Below are positions 53,270-61,521 of a stretch of 64,000 nucleotides of DNA, piece by piece; within the stretch, counting starts at the first letter, position 1; each line of letters begins with the position of its first letter. This DNA is from CAUZWH01 sp965224275. GTDB lineage: Bacteria; Pseudomonadota; Alphaproteobacteria; SHVV01. Where the stretch lies: positions 558,001-622,000 of the forward strand of contig CBDCYR010000012.1 in NCBI GenBank assembly GCA_965224275.1, given 5' to 3'. A program made the position numbers and the translations under genes. The notes under the pieces are model-generated. The model was not told the origin of the DNA, made no database searches, and saw nothing but the letters and a program-made list of their open reading frames with translations.

Positions 53270-54148
53270 TCACGAGGCCGTGCTTTTTATGCGTACGAGC
53301 TCGGAGAGGTTGTCGATAAGGAGGTCGCATTCATACTTATTCACCCAATCGTCAAAACCTGACACTCGACACTTCTCTACCTCGGATTCAGTGATGTGGG
53401 ACAAGAGCGCGATCATTGCAATGTTTGTCCATGATCCCCCCTCGCGAATGGCTTTGGCAAGTTCGAATCCAGTCATCCCCTGAATCTCGAAGTCGCAAAT
53501 AATGATGTCGAAGTCTTCGCCGCGTTCACGGAGTTCCAATGCGGTGTCTGCATCCTCCGCCGCCGTCACGGCGTAACCGGCGGACGTCATTTTCGAAATC
53601 ATGACGCCACAAAAGAAAGGACTGTCATCGACCAGAAGCACCCGAATTTGGTCGATAGCGCTGGCGTCGAAGTCCGATGCTTGGCGCTTGTTGACGGAAA
53701 TTTCTGACTCCAGATCAGACTTCCAATGAGGTAGCTGAGTAGATACGGTTTCCATTGGCTTTGCGGATCGCTTCGCTGACTGGGTTTGGGGTGCCAAAGT
53801 GTCCGGGATCTCCCCTGGTGCGTTACTTTCCTCACCATACGAAGCGAGGTCGTTGACGAGCGCGTTAATCTCATGAACCATGTCACGAACCACCGAGATC
53901 GAAGTCACCGTTATCTCCACGTCGCAGGTTCGGGTCTGCCCCAACATTTCCTCCACTGAATGTGAAATATTTTCAAGGTTCGGTAGGGCAAGAAATATGG
54001 ACGCACATCGGATAGTATGGATTTTTCGGAAAATACTTTCGAGGACCTCTAAGTTGCTTGGGTCCTTCTCAAGCGCGACTAATTCGACGTAAATAATACT
54101 TACGCTTTCGCCGGTTTCGACTATGAACTCGCGAACCAATTCTTCCAC
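53270..54148 (-). CDS. HPt-receiver protein, CheA-like without kinase core
   Basis: A 292-residue protein with two domains. Residues 1-~105 form a CheA-P1-like phosphotransfer domain with H44 in FRKIHTIRCASIFL. After a linker of ~60 residues, residues ~167-290 form a receiver domain: D174-D175 (VLLVDDSPFF), phosphoacceptor D219 (IIICDFEIQGMTG), S250 and K271. The receiver resembles the C-terminal receiver of alphaproteobacterial CheA fusions. The dimerisation, ATPase and CheW-like domains between are missing. GTG 54148 is the start. It could be an orphan phosphorelay protein. Confidence 0.85.
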   Translation of the reverse strand: MEELVREFIVETGESVSIIYVELVALEKDPSNLEVLESIFRKIHTIRCASIFLALPNLENISHSVEEMLGQTRTCDVEITVTSISVVRDMVHEINALVNDLASYGEESNAPGEIPDTLAPQTQSAKRSAKPMETVSTQLPHWKSDLESEISVNKRQASDFDASAIDQIRVLLVDDSPFFCGVMISKMTSAGYAVTAAEDADTALELRERGEDFDIIICDFEIQGMTGFELAKAIREGGSWTNIAMIALLSHITESEVEKCRVSGFDDWVNKYECDLLIDNLSELVRIKSTAS

Positions 54149-54599
54149 CTAGTCCCCCTGATCGAATGGGCCGCGCCTGAGACGAACGTTACGGGTGAGC
54201 GCTTCATTGTTCGTTCGACGTTCCACTAGTTCGAAGAGATCCGCAACGAAGCTACAACAATATTCACTGGGCCGTCGTTCGCAAAGATAGCTCGCGCCGC
54301 CAGCAAGGCCTTATGATTACACACGCATGCGTTCGCGATCGTAAAGACGGATTAGTTAATACACCCTACCAAATAGACGATACCGCGGCGCGGCCTGCGT
54401 TTAGTCGACGGTAGCCGCGGAAATCAGAGAAATTTTGAGCAGACCTTGAATTGCTCCTCCTTAAACATTGGCATAAGCAAACAATGGCATAAGCGGGTGG
54501 CAGCTAAGCATCGTTCTGAATTGCGGCTCCATTGGATAATTCTCGGGCCGTAGAGATTGGAGAAAATGATGATACGAACGCTGCACGACGGTAAGTTTT
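54149..54599. other. Intergenic stretch with IS target
   Basis: 451 bases without a supported gene, more A+T-rich than elsewhere. It ends at the 8-bp target TAAGTTTT of the IS256-family element. It likely held the promoter of the porin-like gene before the insertion. Confidence 0.5.
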
Positions 54600-56048
54600 G
54601 ATCGTGTCCCGCGGAGTGGTGTAAGAGCGTTGCGCTCTACGCTGCTCCCGGCGGGTAGGGCCGGGACGTTCAGGCTGCCACGGTGGGCAGCGTGATGGGG
54701 ACATCATCGCTCAGCGGAGCGATGGATTCCAGCGTCATGTATCTCCTTGAGACGGCCCACTCGTCGTTCTGCTCGAGAAGGATGGCGCCGACGAGCCGTG
54801 TGATGGCGGCTTCGTTGGGAAAGATACCGACGACGTTGGTGCGACGCTTGACCTCGGCATGGAGCCGTTCGATCGGGTTTGTGGAGTGCAATTTCTGGCG
54901 GTGCTCCCTGGGGAAGCTCATGTAGGCGAGGACGTCGTGCTCGGCTTCGTCCATGAGAACTGCCAGCTTGGGCACCTTGAGCCTGAGCTGGTCGGCGACC
55001 TGGCGCCACTGGACCTTCGCGCTGTCGGCGTCCTCCTGGGCGAAGGCGGTGGCGACGAAGGCGGAGACGACGCGCCGGCCCTGGCGGCCGGCATGGGCCA
55101 GCAGGTTGCGGGCGAAGTGCACGCGGCAGCGCTGCCATGTGGCGCCGAGGATCCGGGTCGCGGCGGCCTTCAGGCCCTTGTGGTCGTCGGAGATCACCAG
55201 CTTCACGCCGCGCAGCCCGCGCCGGGCCAGCGAGCGCAGGAACTCGGTCCAGAAGGCCTCGGCCTCAGACGCGCCGATCGCCATGCCCAGGACCTCGCGG
55301 CGGCCCTGGTCGTTGACGGCCACAGCCACGGTCACCGCGACCGAGACGATGCGCCCGGCCTCGCGCACCTTTACATAGGTTGCGTCGAGCCACAGATAGG
55401 GCCAGTCGCCCTCCAGCGATCGATCGAGGAAGCCGTTGACCTTATCGTCGATCTCGCCGCACAGCCTGGAGACCTGGCTCTTGGAGACGCCCGACATGCC
55501 CATGGCCTGCACCAGGTCGTCGACCGAGCGGGTCGACACGCCCTGGATGTAGGCCTCCTGGATCACCGCAGCCAGCGCCTTCTCGGCCATCCGCCGCGGC
55601 TCCAGGAAGCCCGGGAAGTAGCTCCCCTTCCTCAGCTTCGGGATCTTCAGCTCGACCGTGCCGGCCCGCGTCTCCCAGGACCGGTCGCGGTAGCCGTTGC
55701 GGTGGGTGATACGATCCGCCGAGCGCTCGCCGTGAGCGGCGCCGGTCAGGCCCTCGACCTCCAGTGCCATCAGCCGCTCGGCCGTGAAGCCGATCATCTC
55801 GCGAAGCAGATCGGCATCGGAGCTCTTCTCCAAAAGCGCGCGCAGGGTCATCATGTCCTGGGTCATCGTGGTTCTCCTTCGGGTCAGGTTGGTTTGCACT
55901 AGCCCAACCCTAAACCGGAACCGCGATGGCCTCCGCTGTGGATAGCCGGCTTGCCTACGCCAGACTCTCGGCGGTCGCTACGGCAAGCCGCCTACCCACA
56001 GCTAACAGAGGCTCCAACAACTCCTACACCACGTCCTGGGACACGACC
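54600..56048 (-). mobile_element. IS256-family element 2, copy 2, upstream of porin gene
   Basis: 1449 bp, same length and ends as the element at 15219-16667. The 8-bp direct repeat TAAGTTTT flanks it (54592-54599 and 56049-56056). It is inserted 60 bases before the porin-like start codon, separating that gene from its upstream region. Confidence 0.96.
54670..55866 (-). CDS. IS256-family transposase, element 2 copy 2
   Basis: 398 residues from ATG 55866, identical to the transposase at 15289-16485, with D161, D227 and E333. Intact, so both copies may be active. Confidence 0.95.
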   Translation of the reverse strand: MTQDMMTLRALLEKSSDADLLREMIGFTAERLMALEVEGLTGAAHGERSADRITHRNGYRDRSWETRAGTVELKIPKLRKGSYFPGFLEPRRMAEKALAAVIQEAYIQGVSTRSVDDLVQAMGMSGVSKSQVSRLCGEIDDKVNGFLDRSLEGDWPYLWLDATYVKVREAGRIVSVAVTVAVAVNDQGRREVLGMAIGASEAEAFWTEFLRSLARRGLRGVKLVISDDHKGLKAAATRILGATWQRCRVHFARNLLAHAGRQGRRVVSAFVATAFAQEDADSAKVQWRQVADQLRLKVPKLAVLMDEAEHDVLAYMSFPREHRQKLHSTNPIERLHAEVKRRTNVVGIFPNEAAITRLVGAILLEQNDEWAVSRRYMTLESIAPLSDDVPITLPTVAA

Positions 56049-56108
56049 TAAGTTTTGAGTACGATTCAAATCAGTAAGCGAGCAGTACCTAGGTGCGAAG
56101 GGAGCGCT

Positions 56109-57395
56109 ATGGTTGTTTCACCATTTCGTAGAGTATTGCGATGGAGTTCTTCTTCCGCATGCCTACTCGCCCTCGCGTTGTTGAGCGTGATAGACGTCAT
56201 GGCGCAAGACATGATGTCGACGGGGAACACCATCCTCAATGCGTTGATAAGCGGCCAGGCAGACCTACGAGCGCGCTATCGCTTCGAACGCGTTTCCCAA
56301 GCCGGCTTCACGCGCAAAGCCTCCGCCAACACGCTGCTGCTGCGTCCGGGCTACACGACCGGAGAAGCTTTCGGTTTATCTGCGCGGATCGACGTCGACA
56401 CGGTGATGCAAATCGGCAAGGAGCGGTTCAACGATACGGTCAACGGAAATGCGATCTATCCGGTGATTGCCGATCCCGACATCATCGAACTCAATCAGGC
56501 TTATCTCAAGTTCAAGGGTATTCCCGACACCACGCTCATCGGCGGGCGCCAGCGTATCAAATTCGACAACGATCGCTTCATCGGCAATGTCGGATTTCGC
56601 CAAAACGAACAGACTTACGATACGGCCACGGTGATCAACAAATCGATCGATCATCTCGAGTTGCGCTACGACTATATGGATAGCGTCCAGCGAATCTTTG
56701 GCGAACAAGCGGTCGCCGGTGACTTCAACACGTCGAACCACCTAATTCACATTGCCTATAAACGCTTTCCCATCGCCAATCTCACGGGATATGCCTACCT
56801 GCTCGATATCGACGACTCGGCGGGACGGTTTTCGTCGGAAACCTACGGCCTCAGGTTGACCGGAAAATATGACCTCGGCGGTCCCGTTCTTTCCTACCAG
56901 GCGGAGTATGCCCAGCAGGAGGACTACGAGGATAACCCCGCCAATTTCGATCTTGACTACTATCACGTGGCCCCGAAAATCTCGTTCAAAGGTCCTCTGA
57001 ATGGAACATTGGCCGCGTGGATTGGTTACGAGGTTCTCGAAGGCGACGGTACCAACGGGTTTCAGACTGTGCTTGCCACCCTCCACGCCCACCAGGGCTG
57101 GGCCGACAAATTCCTGACCACGCCAGCGACCGGCATCGAAGATACCTATGGCGGCGCCAGCTATAAAATTCCCAAAGTGTTCGGGCTCGATTTCATTCGC
57201 TTTATGGCGGTCTACCACGAATTCGATGCCGATACCGGTGGCGCCGATCTCGGCGAGGAACTTGATCTGCTTGCTGCCGCGAAATTCATGAAGAAGTACA
57301 CCATGACGCTCAAGTTCGCCGGCTACAAAGCAGATACATTTGCAACCGACACCGAGAAGATCTGGATGTATTTTGACGCGACATTCAAGTTTTGA
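56109..57395 (+). CDS. Outer-membrane porin-like protein
   Basis: A 428-residue protein with a signal peptide (MVVSPFRRVLRWSSSSACLL, cleavage near DVMAQD) and a beta-barrel composition: alternating hydrophobic/aromatic strands such as SARIDVDTVMQIG, GGRQRIKFDNDRFIG, YGLRLTGKYDLGGPVLSYQA and a C-terminal aromatic end (WMYFDATFKF) typical for outer-membrane insertion. It resembles the alginate-export/porin group. ATG 56109 has GGGAG 4 bases upstream. An IS256-family element ends 60 bases before it. Confidence 0.85.
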   Translation: MVVSPFRRVLRWSSSSACLLALALLSVIDVMAQDMMSTGNTILNALISGQADLRARYRFERVSQAGFTRKASANTLLLRPGYTTGEAFGLSARIDVDTVMQIGKERFNDTVNGNAIYPVIADPDIIELNQAYLKFKGIPDTTLIGGRQRIKFDNDRFIGNVGFRQNEQTYDTATVINKSIDHLELRYDYMDSVQRIFGEQAVAGDFNTSNHLIHIAYKRFPIANLTGYAYLLDIDDSAGRFSSETYGLRLTGKYDLGGPVLSYQAEYAQQEDYEDNPANFDLDYYHVAPKISFKGPLNGTLAAWIGYEVLEGDGTNGFQTVLATLHAHQGWADKFLTTPATGIEDTYGGASYKIPKVFGLDFIRFMAVYHEFDADTGGADLGEELDLLAAAKFMKKYTMTLKFAGYKADTFATDTEKIWMYFDATFKF

Positions 57396-57483
57396 AACGG
57401 ACAGTAAATCCGCCAGTCAGCGACCAACCAATCGATTAAAAGTACCTCAATGGCTTCGTTTCACTAGCCAAGTAGCGCAGCTC

Positions 57484-58173
57484 TTACCGCTGCTTGTATT
57501 GTTCCTCGCCCCACATGTTGCGCCAGAACTCGTCGGTTATTTCAATGACAGCGGCGCTCAGCCGCTCCATGTCGCGCTCTACCGCTGGTCGCGCAGAAAT
57601 TGCCTGAAACCATCGATTGACGTTGGCGTAGGTTTCGAGCTCTTGCCCTTGGCGTTCGTGTAACCGGATCCAGGGGAACACCGCCATATCCGCGATCGAA
57701 TAGTCGTCGACTAAGAACTCGTGATCGCTCAGCCGTCGGTCCAGCACGTGATAGATCCGGCCGGCTTCCTTGGTATAGCGATCAATCGCGTAGGGGATCT
57801 TCTCGCGCGCATAGGCACGGAAATGATGGGCTTGTCCCAGCATCGGCCCGACGTTTCCCATTTGAAACATCAACCATTGGAGGGTTTGCGAACGCGGGCG
57901 CGGGTCGGTCGAGAGAAAGCGGCCGGTCTTGTCTGCCAGGTAGATCAAGATGGCGCCGGATTCGAATACGGCGAAGGGCTCGCCGCCGTCCGCTGGATCG
58001 TGATCAACGATGGTGGGAACCTTGTTGTTGGGATTTATTCTCAGGTATTCCGGCGTGAATTGATCTCCTTTGCCGATATCGATCCGAAACTCGCGATATT
58101 CGAGCCCGGTTTCCTCGATCATGATGTGGATCTTCTGTGTGTTCGGGGTGCGTGCCGTAAAGAGATCAATCAT
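57484..58173 (-). CDS. Glutathione S-transferase
   Basis: A 229-residue GST. The thioredoxin-like N-terminal domain (MIDLFTARTPNTQKIHIMIE, NPNNKVPTIVDHDP, FESGAILIYLADKTGRF) contains the glutathione site with the conserved ESGA; the helical C-terminal domain follows (YSIADMAVFPWIRLHERQGQ). This matches the YfcG/YghU class, which handles disulfide or aromatic substrates. It is 10 bases from the AhpD-like gene on the same strand and may detoxify products of the nearby dioxygenase (inference). Confidence 0.92.
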   Translation of the reverse strand: MIDLFTARTPNTQKIHIMIEETGLEYREFRIDIGKGDQFTPEYLRINPNNKVPTIVDHDPADGGEPFAVFESGAILIYLADKTGRFLSTDPRPRSQTLQWLMFQMGNVGPMLGQAHHFRAYAREKIPYAIDRYTKEAGRIYHVLDRRLSDHEFLVDDYSIADMAVFPWIRLHERQGQELETYANVNRWFQAISARPAVERDMERLSAAVIEITDEFWRNMWGEEQYKQR

Positions 58174-58183
58174 CGTTACTCAC

Positions 58184-58756
58184 CTATCTACTGACCGTTT
58201 CGTCGGTGTCCGCGTGTTCGGAGTCATAAACCGTCGCATAGCTTCCGTCGCTGGCCAGATGTTTAGCAATCTCATTGAGCTTTTGGTCCGACGCGTCCAA
58301 GCCCGATCCGTCGGCCAGGCGATTGGCAAAATTGAAGTAAGCGCACACGGCGGTTGTATGGAACAGCGCTTCGTCGTTCCAACCGGCGGCGTAGACGGCG
58401 TCGGCATCGGCCTCGGTCATTTTCGCGGGCGTCGCTGTGAGTTTGCGGGCGTAGCGCAGTAACGGTTTCATTTTCGCGTCGATCGGCGCACTTTCGAGAT
58501 CGTCGACCATGGCATCGAGTACGCTTTCCTCAATGCCAAAATTGGCGGCCGTGGCCTGGTGGCTGCGAAAGCAGTAGTCGCAATCGTTGACCCCGGAGGT
58601 GTAGGCGCCGATCAGTTCGCGTTCGGCAGCGGTCAATGGTGACGGGCCGCGAAGCAATGCGTGCTCGAAATCGATTATGCGTCGCATCGGCTCGGCAAAG
58701 GTATTGACCATGTCGAGGAATGTTGCCCCCGGCGGCAAGTTTCTGATCAAAGGCAT
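58184..58756 (-). CDS. AhpD/carboxymuconolactone decarboxylase-family protein
   Basis: A 190-residue helical protein. The active-site motif E47 with C59-x2-C62-x3-H66 (NDCDYCFRSH) is that of AhpD-type peroxidase-related proteins. It may reduce hydroperoxides or act on small lactones. It lies between the GST and dioxygenase genes; a strong hairpin separates it from the dioxygenase small subunit. Confidence 0.88.
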   Translation of the reverse strand: MPLIRNLPPGATFLDMVNTFAEPMRRIIDFEHALLRGPSPLTAAERELIGAYTSGVNDCDYCFRSHQATAANFGIEESVLDAMVDDLESAPIDAKMKPLLRYARKLTATPAKMTEADADAVYAAGWNDEALFHTTAVCAYFNFANRLADGSGLDASDQKLNEIAKHLASDGSYATVYDSEHADTDETVSR

Positions 58757-58775
58757 GGAGTCCCCCTCAGCTCGA

Positions 58776-58805
58776 GCGGCGCCCCGACCTAGGGCGGGGC
58801 GCCGC
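58776..58805 (-). promoter_or_regulatory. Perfect 11-bp hairpin between beta-subunit and AhpD-like genes
   Basis: GCGGCGCCCCG (58776-58786) pairs with CGGGGCGCCGC (58795-58805) around an 8-base loop. On the minus strand it follows the dioxygenase beta stop by 25 bases and precedes the AhpD-like start by 20. No U-run follows, so it may be a processing, stability or attenuation element. Confidence 0.55.
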
Positions 58806-58830
58806 CAACTTCTGGTGCTGTGGCAAGCCT

Positions 58831-59310
58831 TTAGAGCGGCGTGGAGATCAAATTCGGCACCGCGTAGGTATCGACGGTAACGATCATCTCCTTGAACTTA
58901 TGCCCGCTGCCGTTCTTGGCGACAATGGCATCATATTTACCGGTGCTGAAGAGCATGGATTCGCCCTCAAGATCGGTCTGGTAGACGATGTAGCTGGCTT
59001 TGACATCCCAGCTATCGTTGCTCTCGCCATCGCTGACCAACACATTGCTGACGATGTGGCGATCGTAATGCAGGTTGTAGACGTTGGCCTTGCGCAATGA
59101 GACCACCCGGTCGATTAGCATGCCTTTGTTGTCGCAATAGACCAGTGCGATCGGCATGTTCAGTTCAACGTTTTCGCGCGGAATGATTTTGTAGATGCAA
59201 ACGTCTTCAAAAAAATTCGGCCAATCCTCGAGGCGGTCGTCGTCGATGCAATGAATATATTCGTAGAGGAACGCGGTTAGTTCCTCGGATTTGCTCGCAT
59301 ATGTGGTCAT
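58831..59310 (-). CDS. Ring-hydroxylating dioxygenase beta subunit
   Basis: A 159-residue NTF2-fold subunit of the BenB/AntB/NagH type: AFLYEYIHCIDDDRLEDWPN at the start, YDRHIVSNVLVSDGES and a C-terminal MLFSTGKYDAIV strand pair. It stabilises the alpha subunit and has no metal ligands. ATG 59310 overlaps the alpha-subunit stop in an ATGA pattern. Confidence 0.9.
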   Translation of the reverse strand: MTTYASKSEELTAFLYEYIHCIDDDRLEDWPNFFEDVCIYKIIPRENVELNMPIALVYCDNKGMLIDRVVSLRKANVYNLHYDRHIVSNVLVSDGESNDSWDVKASYIVYQTDLEGESMLFSTGKYDAIVAKNGSGHKFKEMIVTVDTYAVPNLISTPL

Positions 59311-60605
59311 GCCCCACCCCGTTCGTTGGATAGTCCTGTTGAAAAGTCCATTAGCTCACAATAATTCTTCCAAAATCCGCGCACCGGCACTTCGGTGAGT
59401 GGCGTGTCCTGGTTTTCGATCGGGCCGGTCCCGCCCATTTCAATGACCGAGTGACCGGGCTGACCATGACCGATCCCAAGTTGAACCAACCGGCCCACTT
59501 CGCCATCTTCCATTGATACCAGCCCGGCTGGTCCGACCATATTAATCTGCCGCAAACGCATTTGCCGTATCTCAGGCGAATCATCGGCGAACCCGAAATA
59601 GGTCCAATACAACTCAAACTCCGAAGGACCTCGCGGCCGAACCTGCCGCGTAGCCAAACTGTTCGAAAGCTGTTGCATCATCAAATTGGGAAACACCGAC
59701 ATCATGCAGATCGCCCGGTTGTCGCCAATTTCGTCCTCGTAGTCGATCAGTGACGGGTCCTCCAGGGCAAAGTCTTCGTTGAATGCGCTGACACCATCAT
59801 AGCCCTCGGCAATGCTCTCCTCGTCGTCGGTACCAAGCGTGCTGTAGTGGATTTCATGCCGCCGCTTGTGATCGAAGATCGACCCGCCTTCCTGGGTGTT
59901 GCGATAGATACCGAACGTGGTCTGGAATTGGTGCAACAGGCCGGCGTGATTGGGATCCTTGATGTTCTCGATATAGAGCTTCCAATTCCCCGGGATGCGT
60001 TGGCGCATATAGCCCAGCACTTCTATCGGCCGCACCATCATCCGGTCGATATAGCCCTGCATCGGTGTATCCAAATAATCGAGCAGCGGCTCTGCGTCGT
60101 CGCTGAAGCTGCAGAATACGACGCCTTTGTAGCTGCCAACGCGGAGACGCTGCAGGCTGTGATCGGTCATGCTGAAATTATCCGGCATACCGCCTTTGCC
60201 CTTGAGGCCACGCAGGAACGGTACGCCGATCAGATTGCCTTCAAGGTCGTAACACCAGTGATGATAGATGCAGGTGAAATCATCGGCCGAGCCGGCCAGA
60301 TCGCGCACCAGAAGGGTGCCGCGATGCGCGCAACGATTAACGAACGCGCTGAGTTCGCCGTTCTGGTCTCGGCAAACCACCACCGGCGTGTCGCCGATGA
60401 ACGCCGTCTTGTAGTTACCCGGCTCAGGAATTTCTGCTTCCAATGCAAGGTAACACCAGATGGGGCCGCGAAAGATCCGCTGCTGCTCGCGCTCGAACAC
60501 CTCCTGCTGTGTGAATACCCCATAGGGCACCCGAGAATAGTCGTCAGCCGGCCAAGTCAACGTATCGCTATTGATATCAGGGTCTATCATATCGTCGATC
60601 GCCAT
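59307..60605 (-). CDS. Ring-hydroxylating dioxygenase alpha subunit (NagG/AndAc-like)
   Basis: A 432-residue Rieske oxygenase. The [2Fe-2S] site is C92-x-H94 (NRCAHRGTLLV) and C112-x2-H115 (FTCIYHHWCYDL); the iron site is in IENIKDPNHAGLLHQF. The GKGGMPDNFSM and GNWKLYIENIKDPNHAGLLH segments resemble salicylate 5-hydroxylase NagG and anthranilate dioxygenase AndAc, suggesting an aryl carboxylate substrate (inference). A ferredoxin and reductase are not adjacent. Start ATG 60605 is chosen; a 309-codon upstream extension runs antisense through the methyltransferase gene and is rejected. Confidence 0.92.
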   Translation of the reverse strand: MAIDDMIDPDINSDTLTWPADDYSRVPYGVFTQQEVFEREQQRIFRGPIWCYLALEAEIPEPGNYKTAFIGDTPVVVCRDQNGELSAFVNRCAHRGTLLVRDLAGSADDFTCIYHHWCYDLEGNLIGVPFLRGLKGKGGMPDNFSMTDHSLQRLRVGSYKGVVFCSFSDDAEPLLDYLDTPMQGYIDRMMVRPIEVLGYMRQRIPGNWKLYIENIKDPNHAGLLHQFQTTFGIYRNTQEGGSIFDHKRRHEIHYSTLGTDDEESIAEGYDGVSAFNEDFALEDPSLIDYEDEIGDNRAICMMSVFPNLMMQQLSNSLATRQVRPRGPSEFELYWTYFGFADDSPEIRQMRLRQINMVGPAGLVSMEDGEVGRLVQLGIGHGQPGHSVIEMGGTGPIENQDTPLTEVPVRGFWKNYCELMDFSTGLSNERGGA

Positions 60606-60666
60606 TGTGATGAACGCCGGTCGTATCTCGGCACGTAGCTTAGCGCCCCGCACCGAGCGCCAACAA

Positions 60667-60712
60667 GCGCGCAAACGAATAAAACCGGATATGGTAGCCC
60701 GGCGCGCAAACG
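60667..60712. promoter_or_regulatory. 11-bp direct repeat in divergent promoter region
   Basis: GCGCGCAAACG occurs at 60667-60677 and 60702-60712, a 35-base period in the 129-base gap between the dioxygenase and methyltransferase genes. Same-orientation repeats in a divergent intergenic region can be operator half-sites for a shared regulator; none is encoded nearby. Confidence 0.45.
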
Positions 60713-60734
60713 GCTTTAGGTAGGAACGGGTTGG

Positions 60735-61502
60735 ATGACCTTTTTCGGCATCAAAGACCAAGAAGAACAGAAGAAGGTCTACGAGAATCTTATAGCGGTG
60801 CGTGAAATCCACGACCGCGAGGGTCACACATCGTTCAGCGCCGATAATCTCGTCGCGCTGTATCGAATAATCGCATTTGCACGCGATCAATCGTTCATGG
60901 ACGCATTCTCGGCATACGCCGAGGAGTACACCGACGAAGCCAAGATTTGGAAGGTCCACACCTATTGCTGGGCCTGTCAATCGGCCGACGAGGTCGCTGG
61001 CGATTTTGTCGAATGCGGCGTTTTTAGAGGCCTGTATTCTGCGACCATGGCCCGTTATCTCGACTTTGGCACCGTCGAGCGGCGGCTTTATCTCTACGAC
61101 ACTTATGAGGGGATCCCAAACGCGGGTTCGACAGCGGATGAGCGTCGTTTCAACACCGTGTATGACGCTGAGAAGGATCTCTACGCGCGGGTGGTTGAGC
61201 GTTTCTCTGAATACCCGAATGTCGATGTCATCCAGGGAGTCATCCCCGGCATCCTCGATGAAAAGGCGCCCGAGCGGATCGCGTTCCTCCATATCGATCT
61301 CAATGCCGCAGAGGCCGAGGTGGCGGCGTTGGATATTCTTTTTGATCGGGTAAGTGACGGCGGCATCGTGTTGCTCGACGACTATGGGCGCGGCGAACAG
61401 TCGGCGCTTTTTTACGCCCACAAAAAGTGGTTCGCCGCTCGGGGTTATCCGATTCTCGAAATCCCAACTGGACAGGGATTGGTTATCAAACGCGCGATCT
61501 AA
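60735..61502 (+). CDS. TylF/MycF-like O-methyltransferase family protein
   Basis: A 255-residue protein of the TylF (macrocin O-methyltransferase) family: GDFVECGVFRGLYSATMARYL is the SAM-binding motif near residue 90, followed by DTYEGIP and AFLHIDLNAAEAEVAALD, with LLDDYGRGEQS as the metal-binding region. Relatives methylate sugar hydroxyls, but the family also has uncharacterised members beside catabolic genes. ATG 60735 diverges from the dioxygenase genes. Confidence 0.85.
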   Translation: MTFFGIKDQEEQKKVYENLIAVREIHDREGHTSFSADNLVALYRIIAFARDQSFMDAFSAYAEEYTDEAKIWKVHTYCWACQSADEVAGDFVECGVFRGLYSATMARYLDFGTVERRLYLYDTYEGIPNAGSTADERRFNTVYDAEKDLYARVVERFSEYPNVDVIQGVIPGILDEKAPERIAFLHIDLNAAEAEVAALDILFDRVSDGGIVLLDDYGRGEQSALFYAHKKWFAARGYPILEIPTGQGLVIKRAI

Positions 61503-61521
61503 TACGAGAAAGGGAAGGCCG

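Noticed and set aside
53153..53362. 69-codon plus-strand frame
   Set aside because: Crosses the intrinsic terminator and overlaps the end of the HPt-REC gene; no ribosome-binding site.
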